From: Incurvaria masculella
Lineage: Eukaryota; Arthropoda; Insecta; Lepidoptera; Incurvariidae
Assembly (NCBI GenBank): GCA_946894095.1
Contig: OX335652.1
Coordinates: 18,933,001-18,997,000 of the forward strand
Direction: 5' to 3'
Length of the DNA stretch: 64,000 nucleotides
In this document: positions 32,206-42,498 of the stretch, in pieces
Numbering within the stretch: the first letter of the stretch is position 1
Layout of the letters: each line of letters begins with the position of its first letter
Notes under the pieces: generated by a model
What the model saw: only the letters and a program-made list of their open reading frames with translations
The model's database searches: none
What the model was told of the DNA's origin: nothing
Made by a program: the position numbers and the translations under genes

Positions 32206-32567
32206 TCCTACAAGATGGCGCCATCAACTTATTCTGGCCACACTGCACATACCAACGCGTCCTTAGTCCAACCGAGGGCGTGGCAAAGTCGGTAGTAATG
32301 TGCGCCCGTAATTATAGCCGCGCCGACACATGTGCTCTTGAACAAACCTTGAGGTCCGACGCAAATGCGTCGATAAATCAAGGGACCGAATCATTCCCAG
32401 TCACATTCGCTCCGTCTGACTGGATGACTTTTACGAGAGCCAGCTGGGTTCTGTATTACTGCATTTCTTCGCAAGCATGCGGTTGAAGATGTCTGAGTAA
32501 GGATGATATGTATTTGAACCGTAGACTCCGACGAATATGAAGTGTGTAGATAATCGACACGTCTTCT
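32206..32567. other. Unassigned, apparently single-copy stretch
   Basis: Moderate GC (GTCCAACCGAGGGCGTGGCA, GCCGCGCCGACACATG). A 68-codon open frame (32280-32486) has no recognisable motif. Confidence 0.45.
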
Positions 32568-32794
32568 GCGGGTCTATTCCTGGCATTCAGTAATCAGGAA
32601 TCGGGAAGCCTGAGTCTAGAAAACCGCTTTTGTAGCGGTTTTCAAAGCGATTTTCTTGACGAAAATATTGCGGAGCATAGATTTTTTAATAATCAAGGTT
32701 TTCCGTCGAAAAACTAAGTTTGAAAATCGCTATTAAAGCGGTTTCCTAGACTCAGGATTCCTGATTCCTGATTACTGATTGCCATGAATAGACC
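32568..32794. mobile_element. Palindromic MITE, family C copy 3
   Basis: A complete palindrome with termini GGTCTATTCCTGGCATTCAG / complement and AAAACCGCTTTTGTAGCGGT inside. Confidence 0.82.
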
Positions 32795-32946
32795 TTCTGT
32801 ACGTCTGTCTGTCACTGAACTCCTCCTAAACGGCTAGACATATTTTGATATTATTTTTTTGTGTTTGTGGGTAAGTCTCTGGATGGGATTAATTCAAGGA
32901 CCTGAAAAGTAACGCTGCGATCGAGTTCTAGGATTATTTTGCATTT

Positions 32947-33048
32947 AAGCAGTGGTTCCGTACCGCTGAGGGCCGGGAGGTTTGGAAAAAAATTGGAGAG
33001 GCGTTCGTCCAGCAGTGGACGCAAACACGCTGACTGACTGACTGACTT
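32947..33048 (+). pseudogene. RTE-type LINE, extreme 3' end
   Basis: 28 codons (KQWFRTAEGREVWKKIGEAF ...) end in TGA at 33031-33033, then (CTGA)n. It is homologous to the last third of the 43.4-kb fragment. Confidence 0.75.
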
Positions 33049-33227
33049 TGCATTTAGCCTCCGTTATATGTTTGAAAAGAAAAAAACCATTAGCTAAACT
33101 CCATAGCTCAGGCAGGACAGCGTATGTCGGATTATAGAAACCCAGCGACGAGGTGGACGCTGTTCTGTGAAACTTCCATCTCTCTTATTCATTTTACCAG
33201 AGCATCCTTTTGTCATTGAAACTGTAA

Positions 33228-33455
33228 TTGTTCTGTGAACAAGGCGCAGATAAGGTCTTGCGTGGAGTATGATTTGCATCTGTGGGATGGAACACCTAGC
33301 AAACCTACTTTGCTCCTTGGACTCGCAGGAATTTAGGGTCTACTTCTGTAGCACAGAGGATGCCGCCCGAAGCTGTGTAACTACGTCCTCTTTCTACCAT
33401 CGCTCAACTCGGAACGTCCCAACCCATACACTGTCCACATTCCTCCAATAATAAC
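33228..33455 (+). pseudogene. Jockey-like LINE ORF2 fragment, frameshifted
   Basis: NKAQIRSCVEYDLHLWDGTP resembles the LINE motif (Y)KAQ(V/I)RP..EYC.HLW. A frameshift follows, then LDSQEFR and SSFYHRSTRNV. About 120 bp between the two parts is shortened relative to relatives. Confidence 0.65.
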
Positions 33456-33632
33456 CAATTTATTCTATAGATTCATAATATTATGGTAGTTATTAATGGA
33501 TGTTATGCAAAGTTTTTTTTATGAAATACAGTTTTTGCAGTTCATTACTTGCGGAAAGAAAACCACTATATGTACGTATGCTACAGACACCCTCCCTTTA
33601 TCTTAACAAGTAGACCGATGACGTGACAGAAC

Positions 33633-33969
33633 AAAAAACCGGCCGAGTGCGAGTCGGATTCGCACACGAAGGGTTCCGTACCACCGTTAAAATACTTAAA
33701 AAAATCACGGCTTTTGCATGATACAATTATCAATTACCTTAATTTTTTATATTTTTAAATTTTACCTATTTCTTGTTAAAGTGGTTCACACACACACTCT
33801 GTAAAAATTTCAGCTGCCTACCTATTACGGTTCATGAGATACGGCCCTGTGACAAACGGACGAACGAACGGACAGATGGACGGACGGACGGATGGGCGGG
33901 TGGACGGACGGACAGCTGAGGCTTAGTAATAGGGTTCCGTTGATACTCTTTGGGTACGGAACCCTAAAA
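33633..33969 (+). mobile_element. Family A element, copy 11
   Basis: A full-length copy. Its tetranucleotide tract is imperfect and longer (33855-33915, with GGAC, GAAC, GGAT and GGGC variants). Confidence 0.87.
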
Positions 33970-34339
33970 CATTATAAAAAAATGCAAATGATCTAATCTA
34001 TACTAATATAATAAAGCTGAAGAGTTTGTTTGTTTTTTTGTTTGAACGCCCTAATCTCTGGAACTACCAGTCAGGTTTGAAAACATATTTTTACATTCGA
34101 TAGCCTAATTCTTAAGGAAGGCTTTAAGCTATTGAACATTACGTAACGACCCTTAGGAGCCGTGCAAAAAGAAAAATAGTCAGCGCGCGGAGCGAAAACG
34201 AAATGATAGCGCGGCGAGGGCCGAGACGGCGGCGGTGGCCACCCGACGAGGACCGAGTATTGCCGAGAAGAGCCGAAGGTACCACGCGCGAGCGCGCGAA
34301 GCGGCTACCAGCGTTGCCGATAACCACAATTGCCCAAAA

Positions 34340-34774
34340 ACGTTCTTAGGATTCCCGGAATTCCGTAAAAATCCGGAATAGGAACGAAATTTTCAATTCG
34401 AATGAGCAAAATAAAAGTTCGTGCAGTCGACGGCCGTCCGAACAACTTTCGGGAGAAGATGAAATCCAAAGTCCCCGATTGCTTCAAGCGATCGGCAATG
34501 CTGCCCGCGCCCCTCGCCAGTCGGCTTCCCGCGATTGCTAACGATAGACGCGGTTGCAGAGATCATCGCTCCGTGGTCGTGTGGTACACGGATTAGTATG
34601 AGGTTTTTTACGTAAATTGTTTGTATTGTTTCTACCAACCCGCGCGGTATGCTAACTTAGCAATTAGCCGTGTCCTAGCTACACACATTAGTTTAGGCTT
34701 TTAAGGTTGATTGTTTAAAGGCGTATTGTTAAGATATTACGGTTTCAGTTGAACGGTTTCTTATTTTTTGTTTG
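34340..34774. other. GC-rich segment of uncertain origin
   Basis: Balanced composition unlike its surroundings, with a 64-codon open frame (34402-34596, MSKIKVRAVDGRPNNF...). It could be Helitron cargo captured from a host gene. No family recognised. Confidence 0.35.
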
Positions 34775-35225
34775 TTAGATTTGTACTAAGCCAAGCGCGG
34801 TATTTTGAACTTTCAACGGGGGATACGAAAACCATGCCGGCCGGCCAGGTGCTCCTTCACCCCATGTTTGAACGACCCCGGGGGACTTTGGGGGAAATAT
34901 ATCGGTATGAAGTCGATTCCATAGATTACCGACCCTATAGAAAAAATATATAGAGGATCGGTGGGTTCTTATTTTGGGAATGTCGACAGTTAATGGGTGC
35001 ATACCCTGCCTGTTCCGCGTTGTGCGGTGGTAGAAATGGGACGGAGGGACAGCGTTGTGCAGCTCCGAAGGGCACTCTCCATGATAAAGACGATAGAATA
35101 TATCGAGAGAACCTACATCCCTTCGGAGTTGAAGGGTCTCTAAATTAAGGGATACCTTGGGATCGTCGACAAGACGCACGGCCCGACGCTGTATCGAGTC
35201 CAGGGAGCCAAGCAGATACTTAGCT
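34775..35225 (-). pseudogene. Jockey-like LINE ORF2, C-terminal region
   Basis: An open frame of 134 residues on the minus strand starts at RLVDDPKVSLNLETLQLRRD and contains FYRLYHGECPSELH, FYHRTTRNRQGMH and RVGNLWNRLHTDIFP. These are the conserved C-terminal motifs of insect non-LTR retrotransposon reverse transcriptases, downstream of the catalytic palm, which is absent here. Upstream sequence to ~35225 adds LDSIQRRAV-like residues. It is dead by 5' truncation and lies inside Helitron-like copy 1, so it was inserted in it or captured by it. Confidence 0.8.
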
Positions 35226-35584
35226 GATAATTGTACCTCCTCCGTATAGCTCGATTTATTTCCGCAATTTTAGGGCTACTAAGCATCACGCTAAATTACC
35301 AGAGAGGGGACCAGTAGTATGAAATGCTTATAACATGAGAACCAATTACCCAATTTAGATGAGGTTTGTATCTGAGTCTAGCCGTATAGGCATCACGCTA
35401 ACTTACCAGAGGAGTGAGAAGAGAGGGTTACATATTTATAACAAAACAATAAGTGGACTGCTCCTGCATGTGAAATTTGGCAGAGTACATCAATCTAGAT
35501 CACGAGAGGCGTGACTGTTGCGATTAAAGGCTCATAACTTACGAACTACTCACTCGATTAATATGTGGATTGCATCTACGTACA

Positions 35585-35812
35585 GGACCTATGGGCGCGG
35601 TCGGGGTTTGGATGGGTGGCCGTTTTCGATGTTAATGCTGGTTGTGGTACGGATTCCCCGTAAAAAATAGCTCCCCTTTCTTACTACCTAGGTTGTAGGG
35701 TGAATCCCGCTCGAGTTGTTACGTACCATCGCACTGTGAATGATGGATGGTCGAACCGGCAATAAAAAATGTCCATGTTTTCCGTCCATGGCAATGTGTA
35801 GTAGTGCCAGTG
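35585..35812 (+). mobile_element. SINE fragment carried by Helitron copy 1
   Basis: A 5S-like GGATGGGTGGCCGTTTTCGA, then GGTACGGATTCC and the body to GTCCATGTTTTCCGTCCATG. It occupies the same place in the Helitron as the SINE at 36877-36990. Confidence 0.7.
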
Positions 35813-36148
35813 CAGGATCGCCCCAGCGCGGCGGCAAATGCTTTTAAAAAACAATTCAGTAATTGGCCCCAATATTTTGCAATATATTCAAGTACATTTC
35901 TTCCACTGAATTTATAAATGGCAGTATTTGGATGTTTTCTTATTCAATCATGCCACATCGGCTCAACGGATTTTGATCCATTTTTTTTTTGTTAGATACA
36001 TTGTTTAATCTTCTGTTAGTAAAGTAGTTCAACTAGCCTTTTGGGCCAGCCCTTTGGGTTTCAGCCCGATATCAGTCCAAAACGACATTGACCCGAGCGG
36101 AGCCGGGTACCTCAGCTAGTAAATATTATAAAGGGGAAAGTTTGTAAT

Positions 36149-36195
36149 AATGGATGGATGGATGGATGGATGGATGGATGGATGGATGGATGGAT
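36149..36195. repeat. (ATGG)n microsatellite inside Helitron copy 2
   Basis: About eleven perfect ATGG units within the Helitron 5' region. Confidence 0.9.
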
Positions 36196-36876
36196 GTTTG
36201 TTACTCTTTCACGTAAAAACTACTGAATGGATTCTAATGAAACTTTACAATAATATGGCTTATACATCAGAATAACACATAGGCTACAATTTATGTGCCC
36301 ATGGGCTTTAGAACTTTCACGGGGCTGCGAAAACGATGCCGGTAGCGCTACTTTACACTAGGGGGAGAGGAGCCGGGGGCGGTGGCGGGGAGCGGCGGCG
36401 GGGGGAGGGCAGACGTCGTGACTGTTTGGTGTCCGTTTGGCGAATTTTCAAGGCACTAGCGATTTGTAAAACTTAGTACATGTACATTTAACTACCCGGG
36501 AATTAGGATTGGCTAAATAGAATTCAGTTCCGCTTACGCTAAGATGGGGCTGTCATACAAACTGCAATGCTATGCACGGCTCGGCTTTGCGGCGGCAGCG
36601 CTTACTTTTACTGAAGTACGGCTTGGTATTTCCTGCAACTTTAGGACTACTTGGCATCACACTAAATCGCCGGAGGAGCGACCAACAGAATAAAATCCTT
36701 GAGAACCAATTACTCGATTTAGATGTGCATTGTATCTACGTCTAGCCTGATTCTACTAAAAACTTATAGATTACATAATATAACGCTTCATTACCAGAAG
36801 GGTAAGTAGTGAGTCTTAAAGTCTTATAACATGCGAACCACTGACCTGATTTATATGCGTATTTTATCAATGTATA

Positions 36877-36990
36877 GCATCTCTGGGAGCAGTCAGGTTC
36901 GAGATGGGTTACTGTTTTCGATGTTGAGGCTGGCTGTGGGTTGGAGTCCACGCAAAACTTACCTACGTTACACGTTACTTACTAGGTAAG
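36877..36990 (+). mobile_element. SINE fragment carried by Helitron copy 2
   Basis: Motifs GGTTCGAGATGGGTTACTGT, GAGGCTGGCTGTGGGTTGGA and TACTAGGTAAG match the SINE head-to-body junction. The 3' part is lost. Confidence 0.6.
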
Positions 36991-37663
36991 CAATGTAGCA
37001 GTGAAAGTGCAGAAAGGTTCTCGCGGCAAATGTTTTTTTTTTTAAATAGCCACCAAACGTCAACGAAGCTCTAAATGGGAATTATTGGATGTTTCTCATT
37101 AAATCATGCTATTTCGGCTCGAACGATCTTGATTAAATTTGGTACATGGATACATTGTCCTGGACCAGTTTGACCCTATTTTGGACCAGTCATGTGGGCT
37201 ACTTTTTATCCATGAGATAATTTAGCCGACACTAACCCGAGCGCAGCCGGGAACCGCAGCTAGTATTTTAATAAAATTCAAAGACATAGCTCGGGCAGAG
37301 TAACTTTCGGTTTTTTAAAAAAAAACTGAAATAATTTTCCACATTTAAACATTCTCTAATGAATTGCAACTGTACAGCTCTAAAAACAGATACAGGCAGC
37401 ACAATCTAACACCGTATTTTAATTAATAATCTGGCTAAAGTCTCTTCGCAACATGTGAGAAGCGCTGGTGAGAAGCTTTGCATAAGTAAGATGGGTCTTA
37501 TAAGACTTTAGATAACGTGTATATAAATAAACGTGCCTCATGTCTGCGCCCACTAGACCCGAAAAGCTCCATGGAGGCTTTAGCAAAATTTTGTCGCTCT
37601 CTTGTAAGCTCTGAAATGTTTTTACCTATAACGGCTGATATCATACCATACAGTTATTTAATT

Positions 37664-38044
37664 ATTTTTTTTATGTGACTGTACATGGATGGCTAATACC
37701 ACAAGTTCTATCATGGTATTAGCCCAACACACCACATGGCAACTAGGTGCCATGCCAGGACCTTCCTTATATTGCACGGCTACATTGAACTGGATGGAAA
37801 ACACGGACAATTTTCATTGCCGCTTCGACCATCGTTCATCCAATGCGATGGTACCAACCCGGGCGGGATAAACCCTACAACCTAGTAAGTAAGGAAGGGG
37901 ACCTACAGCTTAACGTGGAATTCGAACCACGGCCAGCCTCTCTCAACGGTCGAATGGTCACCCATCCAAGACCAGACCGGACCCAGCGTTGCTTAATTTC
38001 GGAGAGCGATCGCCGAAGTGTCGCGCCACTGGGCCACTGAGGCT
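37664..38044 (-). mobile_element. SINE with tRNA/5S head, full length
   Basis: Nearly identical to the copies at 944-1332 and 45650-46040: 5S-like segment GAAATTAAGCAACG, B-box-like GGTTCGAATTCC, A-tail (T-run 37666-37672). It is probably among the youngest copies. Confidence 0.88.
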
Positions 38045-38200
38045 GAAGCTGAGTATGTATTTTTTTTGTCAATAAACATAGTATACGAAATATTATAGTT
38101 ACTAAAACCCACCATTTCGATGGTGTTAGCATCTCCAGCGATGACTAGAAAACCCAGCAATGGTCTCGCCATACGCTGTGTGCCTAGAAACATCATTGAG

Positions 38201-38450
38201 AAAAACCGGCCAAGTGCGAGTCAGACTCGCACACAAAGGGTTCCGTATCATCGTATACATTTTTATATTTTTTTAATTATAGCTTTGTGTTGTTATATCG
38301 GCAAAATAAATACACACTCTGTGAAAATTTCAGCTGCCTACCAATTACGGTTTATGACATACAGCCTTGTGATAGACGGACGGACGGACGGACAGCGGAA
38401 GCTTAGTAATACGGTTCCGTTAGCACCCTTTGGATATGGAACCCTAAAAA
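38201..38450 (+). mobile_element. Family A element, copy 12
   Basis: Both termini are present. It lacks the GGGGCCCC block and is about 50 bp shorter than average. Confidence 0.85.
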
Positions 38451-38472
38451 TCTGAAAAATGTTATCCATTTA

Positions 38473-38729
38473 AGCTACATATCTTGTTCCATTAAGATTC
38501 AAAATAAATTTCGTTTATGCTACAACTTCCGTGATTTACTTTTAGCTATAAATTGGTTTGTAATTTTTTTTTTTGTAAATCTAATCATATCAAACACTAT
38601 GAGCATTGTTTACTCTTTGGACGTGTTGCATCCTCCTCATCACATCCTCAAGACTGTTCCAGAGCGCAACAGAACGATTTTGTGCTGTGCCCCCGAATGA
38701 GTTAGTTCCGTCGGAAAGGGCCACCTTAA
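38473..38729 (+). mobile_element. B element, 3' half only
   Basis: This fragment matches the right half of B elements (TTTACTTTTAGCTATAA..., CACATCCTC..., AGAGCGCAACAG) and ends in CGGAAAGGGCCACC plus TTAA. The left half is missing. Confidence 0.7.
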
Positions 38730-38787
38730 GGCAAAGAACCAGAACGAAAGAAACAGCAACCCTCCGTGCGAATGGATAGGAAATATA

Positions 38788-38937
38788 AATTACTTAACTA
38801 ATATTATATAATGTGTGTAAGAATCTCAGATTCTCTTTTATCGGTAATTCCTCGATGGCATTTCGCTACGGGTATAATTTAAAGCAAAACCTTATCAAAT
38901 ATCTCCATTTAAAGACGGATGAAACGAAAATAAATAT
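38788..38937 (+). repeat. Direct duplicate, unit 1
   Basis: Shares ~140 bp with 39687-39851: CTCAGATTCTCTTTT, TTCCTCGATGGCATTTCGCT, CATTTAAAGACGGATGAAAC. It ends at GAAAATAAATA and is followed by (TTTA)n (38938-38970). Confidence 0.75.
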
Positions 38938-38972
38938 TTATTTATTTATTTATTTATTTATTTATTTGATAA
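38938..38972. repeat. (TTTA)n microsatellite
   Basis: About eight ATTT units directly after the first duplicate unit. Similar short tracts lie at 14825-14845 and 25800-25820. Confidence 0.8.
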
Positions 38973-39129
38973 AGCAATAGTTACAGAAGTGAATGTTACC
39001 TCCTATACTAAACTAGGTTTGTCCTATAGGAGGCAATCTCAAGATTACAGTCAAGTGCAAAGCATTGTTTTTAAAAAAATGTAGTACATATAATTATTAA
39101 TAGGTACTGACATTTTTATTATTATTTAT

Positions 39130-39487
39130 TAGGGTTCCGTACCCAAAGGGTGAAAACGGAACCCTATTACTAAGCCTCCGCTGTCCGTCCGTCCGTCCGT
39201 CCATCCGTCCGTCCGTCCGTCCGTCCGTCCGTCCGTCCGTCCGTCCGTCCGTCCGTCCGTCTGTCCGTCTGTCACAGGGCTGTATCTCAGTAACCGTAAC
39301 AGGTAGACAGCTGAAATTTTCACAGAATGTGTATTTATTTTGCCGCTATAACAACAAATAGGTAAGATTAAAAAATAATTAAAATTAAAGGGGGCTCCCA
39401 TACAAAAAACGTGATTTTTTTGTTTTTTTTTTCTACGATGGTACGGAACCCTTCGTGTGCGAGTCCGACTTGCACTTGGCCGGTTTT
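39130..39487 (-). mobile_element. Family A element, copy 13, expanded tetranucleotide tract
   Basis: A full-length minus-strand copy whose (GTCC)n tract is about 85 bp long (39181-39268), the longest in the window. The long open frame seen across it is a by-product of the repeat. Confidence 0.87.
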
Positions 39488-39686
39488 GTAGGTATATGCT
39501 AATGTAAATGCACATTGTTGATGCTTGGGTAGTGCAATTCTTGTTTTCAATACTTATATAAAATTACATAAACTATTATTAAATACAAAAAAATAAATTA
39601 GTGTTTGTGTAGGTGGGAATCTCATTTCTCTTTGAGACCGATTGGCTGGCAATTGTGTATATACTATAAATTGTGTTGGCAATTGT

Positions 39687-39851
39687 TTATAGAAATATAA
39701 TTTACTTAACTAATATATAACGTGTCTAAGAACCTCAGATTCTCTTTTCAGATCCTCTTAATTCCTCGATGGTATTTCGCTACGGGTACAATTTAAAGCA
39801 AAACCCTATCAAATATCTCCATTTAAAGACGGATGAAACGAAAATAAATAC
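39687..39851 (+). repeat. Direct duplicate, unit 2
   Basis: A diverged second copy in the same orientation ~900 bp away, ending at the same GAAAATAAATA. Family A copy 13 lies between the units. Confidence 0.75.
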
Positions 39852-40074
39852 CTAACGATACCTATCAGTCTTCTCCAGGCTTCGCCGCTGACGGTCTCAA
39901 AGGCTAGAATTTTATCTCATATTCTTCAGGCCGTTCTCTTACCATTAAAGGCTGGGCTTGTTACGGTATTTTAAATTTTCTGAACAAACAAAAATTTCGG
40001 AACTTCGATTATTCAGTTAACTTATCTGATTCTAATATAAGCAGCAAGTGGCATTTCTATATGAAGTCTACATT

Positions 40075-40250
40075 GATGGCTCATACCTTTTTTGAGCATG
40101 GTTACGTTGAATTGGATAGAAAACAAGGACAATTTTCATTGTAGTTTCGACCATCTTTCATCTAATGCGATGGTACCAACGCGGACGGGCTTAGTATAAT
40201 TTTACATGAACGCTGACATGCTCGCATTCGTGACGAAATGAGAATCAGTG
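40075..40250 (-). mobile_element. SINE body fragment
   Basis: A minus-strand body (TGGTACCATCGCATTAGATG complement, TGAAAATTGTCCTTG) continuing into the CTCGCATTCGTGACGAAATG linker of the tRNA-headed subtype. Confidence 0.65.
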
Positions 40251-40492
40251 TCAAATGGGGATACTGATAATAAAAACCATCTTGCAACGTTACAATAAGG
40301 CCAATTAAGTAAATTCGTTTCTGATTGAAAACATTAAATGTTACTGTATATTTCCTAACTGTGTGAAAACTCTTTCTAGCTTTAGGATTATTCCATTGAC
40401 ACTTACATTTTATGTTCGGTGAATAGTAAGGGTTAAAATTACTGTAAGTAGGCAGTTGCATACCTAACTAGGCGTAATGTTTAGTCAGTTCG

Positions 40493-40718
40493 GCAGGTCT
40501 ATTCCTGGCATTCAGTAATCAGGAATCAGGGATCCTGAGAAAACCGCTTTTATTGCGATTTTTAAAGCAAGTATTTCTACGGAAAACCTTGATTGATTAA
40601 AAAATTTATGCTCCGGAATATTTTCGAAAAGAAAATCGCTTTGAAAACCGCTGCAAAAGCGATTTTCTAGACTCAGGATTCCTGATTACTGATTACTGAA
40701 TGCCAGGAGTAGACGTGC
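40493..40718. mobile_element. Palindromic MITE, family C copy 4
   Basis: A complete palindrome with termini GCAGGTCTATTCCTGGCATT / complement. Confidence 0.82.
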
Positions 40719-40924
40719 TGACAATCGTTCCAAAATCAGACGATATGTCACACATGCTATTAACCAAGACGTACTGTTAAATCTGTTAAAGTAACTGCTT
40801 AAATTAACTGTTTGGGTTCATTTATAGATATTCACCGTAATACGATATTATTCATGTTATTTACTTTACCATAAATGATTGCATTTTAACTGCAACTTAA
40901 CTAACACAGAGAATTTTTTGACTT

Positions 40925-41060
40925 TTAGCATGGAAAGCAAGTCCATGGCATTAAATGGAAGATGATCAAAGCATTGAGGGAAGCACTTCCCATGAGTTGT
41001 GTTGGGCTAATATCATGACAGCAGGTGTGGGATTCGCAATCAGTGTCTAGTTTCATAAAT
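40925..41060 (+). mobile_element. SINE 3' fragment, decayed
   Basis: GTCCATGGCATTAAATGG ... GTGTTGGGCTAATATCATGA, ending ATCAGTGTCTAGTTTCAT. Confidence 0.5.
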
Positions 41061-41404
41061 AAATCTGACTTCGATGCTCTTTATTTTTCTTTACCATCCA
41101 AATGATATAATTCGTTCACCATCACAAATATTTAAATGACTCGATGTTTATAAAGCAATGTTAAAAGAAACTAACATATCAAAATTAGTTGCTAGTCTAA
41201 ACACTGAAAGTACGTAATGGTTCAAGAGCTGTGGTAATTTTTATTAGTATATTAAAATAATTTTAAACTATGAAAATGAAATGAAAAATTTTTTTATTTG
41301 CAAGCCAATATGGTTTACAAAAAGGCGGAATTAATGGCATGAGGCATTCTCTAACATTCAACCTTAGAGACGTAGGAAACTATTTTGTATTCATAAGCTC
41401 ATGA

Positions 41405-41672
41405 AGCACACGAAGGGTTCCGTACCATCAACACCAAAAAATCACGTTTTTTGTATGGGCCCCCCCTTTAATTTTTTTTTAATTTGACCTATTTGTTGTT
41501 ATAGCGGCAAAAGAATTACACATTTTGTGAAAATTTCAGCTGCGTACCTATTACGGTTCATGAAATACAGCCCTGTGATAGACGGACGGACGGACGAACG
41601 GACGGACGGACGCACAGCGGAGGCTTAGTAATAGGGTTCCGTTTTCACCCATTGGGTACGGAACCCTAAAAA
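41405..41672 (+). mobile_element. Family A element, copy 14, 5'-truncated
   Basis: It begins at GCACACGAAGGGTTCCGTAC, having lost the CCGGCCAAGTGCGAGTCGG end. The body and 3' end are complete. Confidence 0.85.
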
Positions 41673-41784
41673 TAACAGAACATTTGTTCTGGTTCATCTA
41701 CAGACATACATCTCTTCATTCAGTATTAATCAATCACTGTAAACTATTAATATTTTAAAACTTACGCGGGACATACCTACAATA

Positions 41785-42048
41785 TTTAGTTTAACGGCTT
41801 ACCGCGCGTGTGAGGAGCAGGACGTGCTGCTCAACGTTTCGGAGCCTCACATGGGCTCCATCTTCAGGAGAACGTGCCTGTCGCGACGGAGGTAGGCACG
41901 TTACTGGCTACCCGCCGTTTTGCTTCACTTCTCAGCGTCCATGGCAACACTCGTACATTTTCTCCTGAAGATGGAGCCCATGTGAGGCTCCGAAACGTCG
42001 AGCAGCACGTCCTGCTCCTCACACGCGCGGTAAGCCGTTAAACTAAAT
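41785..42048. mobile_element. Foldback element with two outward hammerhead-like motifs
   Basis: Arms of ~90 bp (41785-41872 and 41962-42048) are nearly perfect inverted copies, ending TTTAACGGCTTACCGCGCG / complement. Each arm reads outward as CTGAAGA, a 6-bp stem GGAGCC/GGCTCC and CGAAACGT, the order of conserved pieces in a hammerhead ribozyme. The 90-bp centre holds CCGTTTTGCTTCACTTCTC and no gene. Confidence 0.7.
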
Positions 42049-42157
42049 ATTGCACTGTAAACTAGTTCGTAAGTATCAATGGATTAACAAATACAATGAC
42101 CAACCTGACAAAGTTTCTTGTCGGCTCTTCTTCGCCAGAATTAATCGAACCCACAGG

Positions 42158-42459
42158 AAAAAACCGGCCAAGTGCGAGTCGGACTCGCACACGAAGGGAT
42201 CCGTACCAAGATTTAACACAAAAAAATCAGGTTTTTAAAATTAAAGGGGGGTCCTTTAATTTTTTTTATTTTTTTATTTTACCTATTTGTTGTTTTAGCG
42301 GCAAAATTACTACACACTCTGTGCACTTTTCAGCTGCGTACCTATTACGGTTCATGAGATACAGCCCTGTGACAGACGGACGGACGGACGGACGGACGGA
42401 CAGCGGAGGCTTAGTAATAGGGTTCCGTTTCGCCCTTTAGGTACGGAACCCTAAAAAAA
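42158..42459 (+). mobile_element. Family A element, copy 15
   Basis: A full-length copy with a perfect (GGAC)n tract of ~24 bp and standard termini. Confidence 0.88.
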
Positions 42460-42498
42460 GACGAATCCGAGTGTGTAATATACAGTTGAATGTATCTT

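Larger units (their letters stand above)
33996..36119 (+). mobile_element. Helitron-like element, copy 1, composite
   Basis: Begins TCTATACTAATATAATAAAG, an opening typical of lepidopteran Helitrons, and ends GAGCCGGGTACCTCAGCTAG before T. Inside are a GC-rich block (34180-34320), a reversed LINE fragment (34775-35225), repeated 'CATCACGCTAAATTACCAGA' segments (35235-35580), and a SINE (35585-35812). No Rep/helicase is present. The left boundary with this body is inferred; part of 34.3-34.8 kb may be foreign. Confidence 0.6.
36121..37265 (+). mobile_element. Helitron-like element, copy 2, tandem to copy 1
   Basis: Follows copy 1 directly. ATATTATAAAGGGGAAAGTT and CGTAAAAACTACTGAATGGA are typical Helitron 5' sequence, interrupted by (ATGG)n at 36149-36195. 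The body resembles copy 1 (ATCACACTAAATCGCCGGAG, AGAACCAATTACTCGATTTA), a SINE sits at the matching place, and the end is GCAGCCGGGAACCGCAGCTAGT. It is non-autonomous. Confidence 0.7.

Noticed and set aside
39181..39268. CRISPR-like array
   Set aside because: The repeats are a 4-bp microsatellite without spacers, in a eukaryotic genome.
39129..39515. 128-residue open frame rich in TDG repeats
   Set aside because: Translation of the family A tetranucleotide tract; the same frame appears in other copies in proportion to tract length.
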